In this document: positions 56,862 through 64,000 of the stretch, one piece after another
Position numbering within the stretch: the first letter of the stretch is position 1
Layout of the letters: every line of letters begins with the position of its first letter
Source of the DNA: Bradyrhizobium commune
GTDB taxonomy: Bacteria > Pseudomonadota > Alphaproteobacteria > Rhizobiales > Xanthobacteraceae
Reading direction: 5' to 3'
Assembly: GCF_015624505.1 (NCBI RefSeq)
Contig: NZ_CP061379.1
Location: forward strand, 5,766,001 to 5,830,000
Length of the DNA: 64,000 bases
Made by a program: the position numbers and the translations under genes
The notes under the pieces: generated by a model
The model's database searches: none
What the model saw: the letters and a program-made list of their open reading frames with translations, nothing else
Told to the model about the DNA's origin: nothing

Positions 56862-57992
56862 ATGGCTCTTGCGCGAAAACTGTTTCCGCTGATCGCCTGG
56901 CTCATCCTGGCCGGCACGCCTTTGCGCGCCGCGGAGTACTACACCGAAGACCTCCGCATCCCGATGGCGGAGACCGGGCCGCAGGGGCTGGAGGCGTTCC
57001 TGGTTCGCCCGGCGGGGACAAAGCGCTATCCGCTGGCGCTGCTGAGCCACGGCTCGCCGCGCAGCTTTGACGACCGCGCGACGATGTCGGCGCACAAATA
57101 TTACGGCATTGCGCTGGAATATGCCCGGCGCGGCTTTGCCGCGCTGATCGTGCTGCGGCGCGGCTACGGCACGTCGCCTGGCGGGCGCGTCGACAGCGTC
57201 GGCGGCTGTGCCAATGCCAATTATTTGCCGGCGACAGCCGTTGCGGTCGCGGATTTGCGCGCGGCGATCGATGCGATGGCCAGGCGGAGCGACGTCACGA
57301 CATCGGGCATGATAGCGGCCGGCCATTCCACCGGCGGGCTTGCCACCGTCGCGCTGACCGCGCAGGCGCCGGCGGGCCTCGTGGCCGCGATCAGCTTCGC
57401 CGGCGGCCGCGGCTCGCGCGACGACGACGACGTCTGCAACGAGGATGGGCTGGTGCAGGCCTTCGCCACCTTCGGCAAGACCTCGCGGGTGCCGATGCTG
57501 TGGGTCTATGCGACCAACGATCTCTACTTCGGGCCTGATCTGGCGCGCCGGCTCTATGACGGGTTCCGCGCCGGCGGCGGCAACGCAAAGTTCGTCGCGG
57601 CGCCGCCTTATGGCGATGACGGCCATTATCTCTATTCGGTGGTGAGCCGCCCGCAATGGACGCCCTATCTCGACGCCTTCCTGCGCGAGCGCGGGCTCGC
57701 TCACGAGATCCTGAGCCCTCCCGATCCGCTGCCGCCACCGGCCCAGTTCAACGAGGCCGCGAAGGCCGAGTTCTCGCGCTATCTCGCCAGCGCCATGCCG
57801 CACAAGGCCTTTGCGGTGTCACCCAATGGCGGATACGGCTGGCGTTCGGGCCGCGCCACGACCGACGACGCGCAAAGCGACTCGCTCGCGGCCTGCATGA
57901 AATGGTCGCCGACCTGCACGCTCTATGCGGTCGACGACCGGCTCGCCGGCACGCGACAGACCTCCACCGACCAGGGCTCGCGCGCGCGATAG
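56862..57992 (+). CDS. Secreted alpha/beta hydrolase with extra C-terminal module
   Basis: 376 residues. Signal peptide MALARKLFPLIAWLILAGTPLRA. The hydrolase core has LALLSHGSPR, nucleophile elbow AAGHSTGGLATVAL, acid in YATNDLYF and His in GDDGHYLYS. After about residue 300 a separate module reads AFAVSPNGGYGWRSGRATTDDAQSDSLAACMKWSPTCTLYAVDD, with two Cys and a WGR-like start, which resembles small stand-alone periplasmic proteins. The role of the fusion is unknown. Divergent from pgm. Confidence 0.82.
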   Translation: MALARKLFPLIAWLILAGTPLRAAEYYTEDLRIPMAETGPQGLEAFLVRPAGTKRYPLALLSHGSPRSFDDRATMSAHKYYGIALEYARRGFAALIVLRRGYGTSPGGRVDSVGGCANANYLPATAVAVADLRAAIDAMARRSDVTTSGMIAAGHSTGGLATVALTAQAPAGLVAAISFAGGRGSRDDDDVCNEDGLVQAFATFGKTSRVPMLWVYATNDLYFGPDLARRLYDGFRAGGGNAKFVAAPPYGDDGHYLYSVVSRPQWTPYLDAFLRERGLAHEILSPPDPLPPPAQFNEAAKAEFSRYLASAMPHKAFAVSPNGGYGWRSGRATTDDAQSDSLAACMKWSPTCTLYAVDDRLAGTRQTSTDQGSRAR

Positions 57993-58064
57993 CCATGCCA
58001 TCGCCCAAGCCCCCTGCGCCGATGTCAAATCGGTTGTTAACTCGGACGATATAAGACGTCACCC

Positions 58065-58880
58065 ATGCTGCAGGACCTCGCACATCCAAAACACCACGCG
58101 ACGTGGCGACACGCCACGATGGCCGTGCTGTTGCTGGCCTCGACCTGCGTGCATGCGGCGGACGATGTTGCGAATGACGTCGACACGACGTCGGCGATCG
58201 CCCGCGACAATGCCGATCTCGGCGCCGGCGAGACGGCAACCTCACGGGCCGCGATCCGAAAGATCATCGAGCGCGAAACCGCCAGGACCAATCTGCCGGC
58301 CGACATTGCCGAGGCCGTGGTGTTCGTCGAGAGCGGATACAATTCAGCCGTGGTCGGCAGCGTCGGCGAAGTCGGCCTGATGCAGGTGCGGCCCGAAACC
58401 GCGGCGATGCTCGGATTTCGGGGCAACAGTTCAGAGCTCGCAGAGCCGGATATCAACATCCATTATGGCGTGATCTATCTCAGCCGCGCCTGGCGCCTCG
58501 CCGCCGGCGACCTCTGTCGCGCGCTGATGAAATACCGGGCGGGCCACGGCGAGGAGACGATGACGGCGCGTTCGCAGGTCTATTGCAATCGCGCCCGCAA
58601 CCGTCTTCTTGCGATGAACTCGGCGGCGCTGGAGACCCCGATTGCGGCCGTCCCGGATGTGGCACCGACGCCAACAGCGGCAGCACCGGCAAAGGCAGCG
58701 GTGACGACAACAAAATCAGCGCGCGATCCGAAGGTGCTGGCGCAGCCGAAGGACGTTTATGCGCGCTACCGTCAAGGCACGGCAGCCGCAAGCCGCGCCT
58801 ATTGGGCCGCGCAGGAAGCCCGGGTCAGCCTCATCAAGGCGCGCATCGAAGCCAGGTGGAAACGGGTTGCATCGCGCTGA
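58065..58880 (+). CDS. Secreted lytic transglycosylase (SLT domain)
   Basis: 271 residues. Signal peptide ends near ASTCVHAADD. The SLT domain has the catalytic Glu in AVVFVESGYNSAVVG, GEVGLMQVRPETA and MKYRAGHGEE, as in goose-type/SLT lytic transglycosylases that cleave peptidoglycan with 1,6-anhydro ends. A Pro/Ala/Thr-rich linker (about 175-205) and a basic C-terminal helix follow. Hairpin CTTGACG-AGCC-CGTCAAG at 58884-58901 overlaps nothing else and could end the transcript. Confidence 0.88.
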   Translation: MLQDLAHPKHHATWRHATMAVLLLASTCVHAADDVANDVDTTSAIARDNADLGAGETATSRAAIRKIIERETARTNLPADIAEAVVFVESGYNSAVVGSVGEVGLMQVRPETAAMLGFRGNSSELAEPDINIHYGVIYLSRAWRLAAGDLCRALMKYRAGHGEETMTARSQVYCNRARNRLLAMNSAALETPIAAVPDVAPTPTAAAPAKAAVTTTKSARDPKVLAQPKDVYARYRQGTAAASRAYWAAQEARVSLIKARIEARWKRVASR

Positions 58881-58883
58881 ACC

Positions 58884-58901
58884 CTTGACGAGCCCGTCAA
58901 G
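58884..58901 (+). terminator. Hairpin after the lytic transglycosylase gene
   Basis: CTTGACG and CGTCAAG pair over 7 bases with a 4-base loop just after the stop. No T-run, so efficiency is doubtful. Confidence 0.4.
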
Positions 58902-58986
58902 GCCGATGGAAGATTGCTGACGCCCATTGTTCGGGCGGCCGTACCGATTGGACGAAGTGTTTTTTGCGTAAACCCGAATAGAGACC

Positions 58987-59088
58987 ATGCACAACAGTTT
59001 GAGAGTATTGTTCGCGATCTTCGCGACCGCAGCCGTGGCGACATCCACCTTCATCGCCATCCGGCTCGTCGTCGGCTTCAGCGGCTGA
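58987..59088 (+). CDS. Possible 33-residue single-pass membrane peptide
   Basis: ATG 58987 opens MHNSLRVLFAIFATAAVATSTFIAIRLVVGFSG, then TGA at 59086. It is almost one transmembrane helix with a polar N-terminus. A GAGA sits upstream but no strong Shine-Dalgarno. Too short for ordinary gene calling; function unknown. It may be a real small membrane protein or chance. Confidence 0.4.
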   Translation: MHNSLRVLFAIFATAAVATSTFIAIRLVVGFSG

Positions 59089-59098
59089 ACCGGCGCCG

Positions 59099-59914
59099 CT
59101 AGAGCCGCTCGCTGAGCGCGAGCTTGTAGCCGACGCCGGTGACGGTGGCGATCACGGGTGTGCCGCTGCCGACGAGCTTGCGGCGCAGCCGCGCCACCAG
59201 CGCGTCGACCGTGCGGATGTCGACCTCGGCCTGACGGTTGCTGACCACCTCGATCAGATAATCGCGGCTGAGCGGACGGCCGTCGGCGCCGACGAGTGCG
59301 GCGAGCAGATCGAATTCGGCGCGCGTCAGCGCCACCGGCTTGCCGTCGCTGCCGAGCAGCTCGCGCCGCGTCAGGTCGATGATCCAGTCGCCGAAGGCGA
59401 TCGAATTGTGGTTGCGCGCCGCCTTGCGGTCGATCGAGCGCCGCCGCAGCACGCTGCGCGCACGCGCGAGCAGGTCGCGCAGATTGATCGGCTTGGTGAC
59501 GTAATGGTCGCCTGCGATCTCGAGGCCGAGAATGCGATCGACGTCGGTGTCGCGGCGGGTCACGAAGATGATGCCCGCGTTGCTGGTGGCCTGAATCTCC
59601 TTGGCGAGGTCAAAACCGTCGCCGTCGGGCAGCTGCACGTCGAGGAAGACGAGATCGGCGCGGCCGCGCAGCGCCTGCCGGCATTCCGCGCAGGAGCCGG
59701 CGCCGACCACGTCGAAATTGTTGTCGCTGAAATAGCCGACCAGCATGGTCCGCGTCACCGGATCGTCTTCGACCACGATCAGTCGCTCGCGCCCGAGGGG
59801 GCGCAATTCGTGGAGTGCGGATTCAGCCACGATGTTGGATATCCTGTGTGCCTGCGACCCGGACTGGAAAGTCAGGTCGTCGCGCGATGCGCTGTCCTGT
59901 GAACGGGCATTCAC
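59099..59914 (-). CDS. OmpR-type two-component response regulator
   Basis: 271 residues; the first ~40 residues before RERLIVVEDDPV may be an extension from a start too far upstream. Receiver domain with phospho-acceptor Asp in VFLDVQLP and the switch Lys in YVTKPINL. C-terminal winged helix VALTRAEFDLLAALVGADGRPLSRDYLIEVVSN and VDALVARLRRKLVGSGTPVIATVTGVGYKL. No sensor kinase is adjacent, so it is an orphan here. Confidence 0.9.
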   Translation of the reverse strand: MNARSQDSASRDDLTFQSGSQAHRISNIVAESALHELRPLGRERLIVVEDDPVTRTMLVGYFSDNNFDVVGAGSCAECRQALRGRADLVFLDVQLPDGDGFDLAKEIQATSNAGIIFVTRRDTDVDRILGLEIAGDHYVTKPINLRDLLARARSVLRRRSIDRKAARNHNSIAFGDWIIDLTRRELLGSDGKPVALTRAEFDLLAALVGADGRPLSRDYLIEVVSNRQAEVDIRTVDALVARLRRKLVGSGTPVIATVTGVGYKLALSERL

Positions 59915-60221
59915 GGCCTGATCGAGCCCCCGAAGCTGCCTGGCGGAATACTAGGCTTGTTGTGCTGCCCAAACAATATTGGTCATGGTATTGAAGTATT
60001 AACTATGAATTGCCCCACACTTCTCACTGGGCGCATCTTTACGGGTGTCCCTGCTTGCAAGAACAGCCTGCACGCCTCGGCACCAACAGCCCCGCACATG
60101 AGGCCTCGGACTCAACCGCCGGTTAACGTAAAAAAAGGCTTCAGCTTCGGTTTGGCCCGCCCCGCCTCTATGCTTGCTCATCGCAAGCGCGAGAGAAACG
60201 CGTGACCACGGAGCAGGCGTG
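59915..60221. other. Divergent intergenic region
   Basis: About 300 bases between the response-regulator and acyltransferase starts. It holds an AT-rich island (59975-60020) suitable for the regulator's promoter and GTTAACGTAAAAAAAG at 60120-60136. I see no clear operator, RNA gene or ORF. Confidence 0.5.
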
Positions 60222-61397
60222 ATGCAGGGGCAGGCCCGGTTGGCTGCCGGTCGGACCGATCAGGGTGCAACGCGCTTCGGTCGTTCGCATACGCTCGACG
60301 TCCTGCGTGGCATCGGCATCGCCGGCGTGATGGCGATCCACATCTCACAGTCGTTTCCGTCGAACATCCGCGCGATCGACTTCGCCTTCATGTGCGGCTG
60401 GGCCGGCGTCAACGTGTTCTACTTCGTCAGCGCCATGACGATGTGCCTGATGTGGACGCAGCGCACCGAAACGAATCCCACCCGCAAATTCTACATCCGG
60501 AGATTTTTGCGCATCGCGCCGCTGTTCTGGCTCGCGATCCCAGTCTATCTCGTCATCAACGGGACGGGCCCGAGCACCAACGCGCCAAACGGCATCGGGC
60601 CGCTCCAGGTGATCATGACCGCGACGTTCCTGCACGGCTTCTGGCCGGACAGCGTCAACAGCGTGGTGCCGGGCGACTGGTCGATCGCGGCCGAGATGAT
60701 GTTCTATCTGATCTTCCCGTTCGTGATCGCGGCGTTCGGGTCGCGCCGGCATCTCTATCTCGCGCTCGCGCTTCTGCTGCATCTGATCAATGTCTGCCTG
60801 TTCAAGCCGTGGGCGTTCGCGCTGTTCTCGGCCTATTACGGCCCCGGCCACGAGGCCTTCGTCTGGAACGCGCTGCATATCAGCTTCCTGAACCAGCTCC
60901 CGATCTTCCTGGTCGGATGTGCATTGTTCTTCGCGCTTCGCGACGGCTTTGCGAAGTTGGATGCCGCGATCTTCGCCGGCTTCATCGTGCTGTCCTTTGT
61001 CGCCAACCGCGCGACCGGCTCGCACGAATTCAACTATCTGATGATCAATCTCGTGCTCGGTGCGCTGGTGTTCTGGTGCATCCGCTTTGCGATCCGCTCT
61101 GGGCCGATCGAGGCGCTCGGCCGCAACTCCTACTCGATGTACCTGTCGCACTTCGCGGTGATCTTTGGCCTGCGCCAGGTCTGGCCGCTCGCGGACGGGC
61201 TGCCCTCGTTGCTGCTCGCGTATGTCGTCACCGCCGCGCTCAGCTATCTCGTCGCGCGCGCGACCTGGCATCTGGTCGAACGTCGCGCGCAGGATCTGGC
61301 GCATCGGCTGACGGCGTTGGCGGCCAAGCCCGTGCCGCGCGCGGAGGCTGTGACGACGGCGAGCATCGCCATGAACGGCCGCAGCGCCGGCGTCTAA
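60222..61397 (+). CDS. Acyltransferase-3 family membrane protein
   Basis: 391 residues from ATG 60222 (an upstream in-frame ATG at 60174 has no Shine-Dalgarno). SHTLDVLRGIGIAGVMAIHI is the family start with the conserved His, then WAGVNVFYFVSAM, RFLRIAPLFWLAIP and GDWSIAAEMMFYLIFP, with about ten helices. These enzymes O-acylate exported polysaccharides, Nod factor or lipopolysaccharide. The acyl acceptor is unknown. No polysaccharide genes are adjacent apart from pgm 4 kb away. Confidence 0.9.
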   Translation: MQGQARLAAGRTDQGATRFGRSHTLDVLRGIGIAGVMAIHISQSFPSNIRAIDFAFMCGWAGVNVFYFVSAMTMCLMWTQRTETNPTRKFYIRRFLRIAPLFWLAIPVYLVINGTGPSTNAPNGIGPLQVIMTATFLHGFWPDSVNSVVPGDWSIAAEMMFYLIFPFVIAAFGSRRHLYLALALLLHLINVCLFKPWAFALFSAYYGPGHEAFVWNALHISFLNQLPIFLVGCALFFALRDGFAKLDAAIFAGFIVLSFVANRATGSHEFNYLMINLVLGALVFWCIRFAIRSGPIEALGRNSYSMYLSHFAVIFGLRQVWPLADGLPSLLLAYVVTAALSYLVARATWHLVERRAQDLAHRLTALAAKPVPRAEAVTTASIAMNGRSAGV

Positions 61398-61407
61398 ACG
61401 ACGGGCC

Positions 61408-62292
61408 TCAGGACGTCCCGACCTCGATCCGGAATGACAATCCTTCCTCGGCACCGGGCGCGATGAGCATCAAGCCCGGCTTGTCCGTGAATTCGCCGTC
61501 GAAGCCTTTGGGGCTGGCATAGCCCCGCCAGGGCTCGATGCAGAGGAACGGCGCGCCTGAGGGCTTTGACCAGACGCCAAGCTCGCGAAAGCCGCGCCAG
61601 GACATCTTCAGCCACGGCCCGCCGCCCTGCCCGGCCGCGTAGCGGACCGCGTCGCTGTTGACGGGATCGATGATGACGGCGTCGGTGGCAAACAGGGATT
61701 CCGACAGCGCAAGCACAGTGCCCCGCACGGGGCTAGGATCCGGCGCCGCGAGCAACAGTCCACCCTCGACACGGCGGATCGGTGATGGCTCCTCTTTCGC
61801 GAAAGTCAGCGCGTAGCTCTCTTTCGGCAACCCAGGCTGAAGCGGCCAGTTGAAAGCGGGATGGCCACCGACCGACACCGGCAGCGTCTGCCCGCCGGGA
61901 TTGACGATCGAAAGCGCCAGATCGAGACCCGCGTCGTCGATCGTATAAGTCGCCGTCAGGCGGAACGCGAACGGATAGAGCGCGCGCGTCGCATCGCTGT
62001 CCTCGAGCACCAGCACGCAGCGGCGCTCGCCCCGCTCCGCCCACGCAAAACGGCTGTCGCGCGCAAAGCCGTGCTGGGTCATCCGATACGTCTTGCCTTG
62101 GTGCCGCAACTCGTCATTGGCGAGACGGCCGACGATCGGAAACAGCAGCGGCGCATGACGCGGCCAGGCCGGGCCCGCCTGCCAGAGGAATTCGGTGCCG
62201 GCGGCGTCTTTCAGCGAGCATAGCTCGGCGCCGTGGGCCTTGATGGTGGCGGTGAGGCTGGCACTGCGGATGGTGCGGGTGTCGTCGGTCAT
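61408..62292 (-). CDS. Aldose 1-epimerase family protein
   Basis: 294 residues. It starts SASLTATIKAHGAELCSLKDAAGTEFLWQAGP and continues HAPLLFPIVGRL, VGGHPAFNWPL (catalytic His) and LCIEPWRGYASP (catalytic Glu), the galactose-mutarotase-like beta-sandwich of the YeaD/LacX branch. It interconverts sugar anomers. Convergent with the acyltransferase, 10 bases apart. Confidence 0.9.
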   Translation of the reverse strand: MTDDTRTIRSASLTATIKAHGAELCSLKDAAGTEFLWQAGPAWPRHAPLLFPIVGRLANDELRHQGKTYRMTQHGFARDSRFAWAERGERRCVLVLEDSDATRALYPFAFRLTATYTIDDAGLDLALSIVNPGGQTLPVSVGGHPAFNWPLQPGLPKESYALTFAKEEPSPIRRVEGGLLLAAPDPSPVRGTVLALSESLFATDAVIIDPVNSDAVRYAAGQGGGPWLKMSWRGFRELGVWSKPSGAPFLCIEPWRGYASPKGFDGEFTDKPGLMLIAPGAEEGLSFRIEVGTS

Positions 62293-62334
62293 GATTAGAG
62301 ATCTCCAGACTTTCCGAACTTTTCACACCAGCAC

Positions 62335-62888
62335 TTAAGCAACGACTGGATTGGGCAACTCACCATTGGCCGAGCGGCACACAGGCTCGATCAAATTGGG
62401 TTCGTTCTGCCAAATTTGCGTTTGCTCCTCAACTCCGCCATCCATCAGTTCCGTGCCGCAAAGCCGGCCTGCCGCGCTACGGCGTTGCCTATGGGCTCGA
62501 CATTCGTAGCGTTCCAATGCCACCAAGCGCCGCACCTGTTCCAGGGACGGAGACTGCAGATCTAGTGCTGCGAGTAAGGCTTTCCGCACAGCTGCAACCC
62601 GCAGCAATTGCGCTTGGGCTCGTGCCACTTCCAGCGCTGCCAGCATTTGCATCTGGCTGGCGCCTTCCGGCGTCAACAGTTCTGCCAAACTGTAAGCTTG
62701 CGTCCCGACTGGAAGATCAGCGGCTGCGGGAAGTGAAAGACCATGGCGCAGGGCATTGCGGCTCGACCTTAACCGTCCGGCTAGACTTTTCGGCCCGGTA
62801 CTCCGCTTGGCATTCTCGCGGTTCGCTCTGATCTGCTTTTCAGCGGCCTCGGGTCATTGGTCCAGTTAGATTGCAGCGTGATAGTCAC
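62335..62888 (-). pseudogene. Frameshifted gene of the 'STGPK...ALRHGLS' family
   Basis: In the minus strand, KQIRANRENAKRSTGPKS, then RSSRNALRHGLS, matches a family of short proteins common in rhizobia. The frame runs on to the stop at 62335 but has no start codon after a TGA at about 62854. A GTG at 62888, overlapping the preceding gene's stop as GTGA, opens TITLQSNWTNDP in the adjoining frame. Adding one base to the CCC run (62851-62853, GGG on +) joins them. So either a one-base deletion has broken the gene or the base was missed. Function unknown. Confidence 0.65.
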
Positions 62889-63658
62889 ATGTATGGGGCA
62901 AGGGCGGCTGCGATGTCGGGCGCCTTGGCCCGCAGGGTCTCAGCATCGTACGGCATCCGCCCTGCAGAGAACTCACGCTCCAACTGCCTGAAACTCGGGC
63001 CTGCCTTCTTGGCCGAAGCCGTCTTGGCCGGTTCACGGGGCGTTTTTTGAGTTTTGACAATCGAGGGCGTCACGACCTGTGGCGCGGCCGCCTTGGCAGG
63101 TTCGGGCTGCTTGGGAGGCTCGATATTTTGGACAGCTGTCTCGACCGGCACCGGCTTCGCTTCGGGCACCGGCTTCGCTTCGGGCAGCGACTTCGCTTCG
63201 GGCACCGGTTTCGACTCCGACCTGACTTCCTCCAACTTGGGTTCCGAACCAGCCGCCGCCTCAACGACCGGCGACGTGGCAACGACGACCGGCGCCTCCA
63301 AGGGCACAGCGGTTGGCGCGGGGCGCTCGGGGATGCCCCGCTCGGACGTCTGCAGCGGAGCCGGGGCGGAAGGTGTCACCGGCTCGGCCAAAGCCCCAGA
63401 GTGGGTTGGTTCCACCGGCTCGGTCGAAGCCGCGGGGTGGGTTGGTTCCATCGCTTCGGACGTCGATGCTGACGCGAGGGCAGGTCCCGTCGTGGGTTGC
63501 GCTTGGCGCTGCAGCACGGCGTCTCGCGCCTTGGCTGTAAATTCGGACTGCGCTTTTGCCAACAGGGCATCAGAGGCGCCGCTAGGCTGGTAGTAAAGCG
63601 CAGTCACCACGACCGACAATGCAATGGCAGTTCCGATAGCGATCCCGAGCTTGCTCAT
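62885..63658 (-). CDS. Membrane-anchored Pro/Glu/Lys-rich protein
   Basis: 257 residues. An N-terminal hydrophobic helix (GIAIGTAIALSVVVTALYY) is followed by a low-complexity region rich in Pro, Glu, Ala and Lys (VPEAKSLPEAKPVPEAKPVP), encoded by four 18-bp DNA repeats. The C-terminal ~45 residues are a folded-looking helix (FRQLEREFSAGRMPYDAETLRAKAPDIAAALAPYM). It probably spans the periplasm, like a TonB-type linker. The ATPase of a type I secretion system is encoded upstream on the same strand, 26 bases away. Confidence 0.7.
   Translation of the reverse strand: MSKLGIAIGTAIALSVVVTALYYQPSGASDALLAKAQSEFTAKARDAVLQRQAQPTTGPALASASTSEAMEPTHPAASTEPVEPTHSGALAEPVTPSAPAPLQTSERGIPERPAPTAVPLEAPVVVATSPVVEAAAGSEPKLEEVRSESKPVPEAKSLPEAKPVPEAKPVPVETAVQNIEPPKQPEPAKAAAPQVVTPSIVKTQKTPREPAKTASAKKAGPSFRQLEREFSAGRMPYDAETLRAKAPDIAAALAPYM
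63147..63218 (-). repeat. Four tandem 18-bp repeats coding PEAKPV-type units
   Basis: GGCACCGGCTTCGCTTCG repeats at 63147-63164 and 63165-63182 exactly, then with changes at 63183-63200 and 63201-63218. It encodes six-residue units and could expand or contract by slippage. Confidence 0.9.
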
Positions 63659-63684
63659 TTTAGTCTCCCCTTGATGGGACTGTC

Positions 63685-64000
63685 TTAGCCGGTGGCTCCG
63701 GTTGTGGCTGTGACGTTGGTCACAGGACGTTCGGTCGTAGCGGCGAGCGCAACTTTGTTACCGCGGATGTTGCCAATGACCTCATCACGCGGGCCCTGGA
63801 TAATCGCCTGCCCGAACGACATCACCAGCAGCTTGTCGACATGCGAAAGTAGCAGGTTACGGTGGGTAACGGCAATCACCGTGCAACCGGCGGCCTTCAT
63901 CGCCACCATGGCCCGGCCGAGAGCCCTCTCGCCCTCCTCGTCTAGATTGGAGTTGGGCTCGTCGAGAACGACAAGGCGCGGCCTGCCGTACAGCGCGCGG
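63685..64000 (-). CDS. Type I secretion system permease/ATPase (PrtD-like), C-terminal end
   Basis: 105 residues at the window edge. It starts RALYGRPRLVVLDEPNSNLDEEGE, a Walker B and D-loop, then TVIAVTHRNLLLSHVDKLLVM with the H-loop, typical of PrtD/HlyB-family ABC transporters for RTX or protease export. The remainder, including the membrane domain and Walker A, lies outside the window. Stop is 26 bases before the Pro/Glu-rich gene, so they form an operon. Confidence 0.85.
   Translation of the reverse strand, partial: RALYGRPRLVVLDEPNSNLDEEGERALGRAMVAMKAAGCTVIAVTHRNLLLSHVDKLLVMSFGQAIIQGPRDEVIGNIRGNKVALAATTERPVTNVTATTGATG

Overview
The window is a high-GC alphaproteobacterial chromosome segment. 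Gene content and style (many stand-alone metabolic operons, several families of short palindromic intergenic repeats, Rieske/vanillate genes, an FAD-dependent fad operon, C-rich regulators) suggest a Bradyrhizobium-like member of the Hyphomicrobiales. That is an inference from protein style and repeats; no rRNA or marker tree was available. Both ends cut through genes: glpD on the left and a type I secretion ATPase on the right. I see no rRNA, tRNA, CRISPR array, prophage or intact insertion sequence.

Layout. 1-3.2 kb: glycerol-3-phosphate regulon (glpD, DeoR-type repressor, HAD phosphatase) with a vapBC-type toxin-antitoxin pair lodged between regulator and glpD on the other strand. 3.3-4.8 kb: small secreted NTF2-like protein, a small hypothetical and an acyl-CoA thioesterase. 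4.3-10.4 kb: a compact fatty-acid beta-oxidation operon in the order acyl-CoA dehydrogenase, thiolase, FadB/FadJ-type bifunctional enzyme, thioesterase. 10.7-16.5 kb: flavin reductase-like protein and an RND efflux operon (adaptor, pump, TetR). 16.7-20.7 kb: MFS transporter, DUF2809 membrane protein, LacI regulator with two perfect palindromic operators, and a dehydrogenase. 20.7-25 kb: YcaQ-type DNA glycosylase, Met-rich secreted peptide, secreted caspase-like protease, OmpA-family protein.

25-28.4 kb holds the most intriguing group: a PMT-type protein mannosyltransferase divergent from a FecR-domain protein that is translationally coupled to an outer-membrane barrel with a Pro/Ser/Thr-rich stalk. 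28.4-37.2 kb: two VOC proteins, cupin, CsbD, FKBP, gamma-glutamyltransferase, trhO-slyX, a PAS-GGDEF protein, a small acidic protein and hemE. 37.5-42.5 kb: an orphan Bug-type binding protein with a divergent LysR, then a SAM methyltransferase divergent from a winged-helix/TPR regulator. 42.7-50 kb: a divergent hemC, GMC oxidoreductase, dienelactone-hydrolase-like protein, TetR with a well-defined promoter/operator in front of a SnoaL-like gene, SDR and GlxA-type regulator. 50-55 kb: GGDEF-EAL protein and a van-like operon (Rieske oxygenase, GntR, ferredoxin reductase) with TGTATACA operators. 55-64 kb: pgm, alpha/beta hydrolase, lytic transglycosylase, response regulator, acyltransferase-3, aldose epimerase, a frameshifted gene of the 'STGPK/ALRHGLS' family, a Pro/Glu-rich membrane-anchored protein with 18-bp tandem repeats, and the ATPase end.

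The genes do not form one pathway. The clearest functional units are glycerol-3-phosphate use, beta-oxidation, RND efflux, vanillate-type O-demethylation, tetrapyrrole synthesis (hemE, hemC) and cell-surface building (PMT, FecR, barrel protein, OmpA, acyltransferase, lytic transglycosylase).
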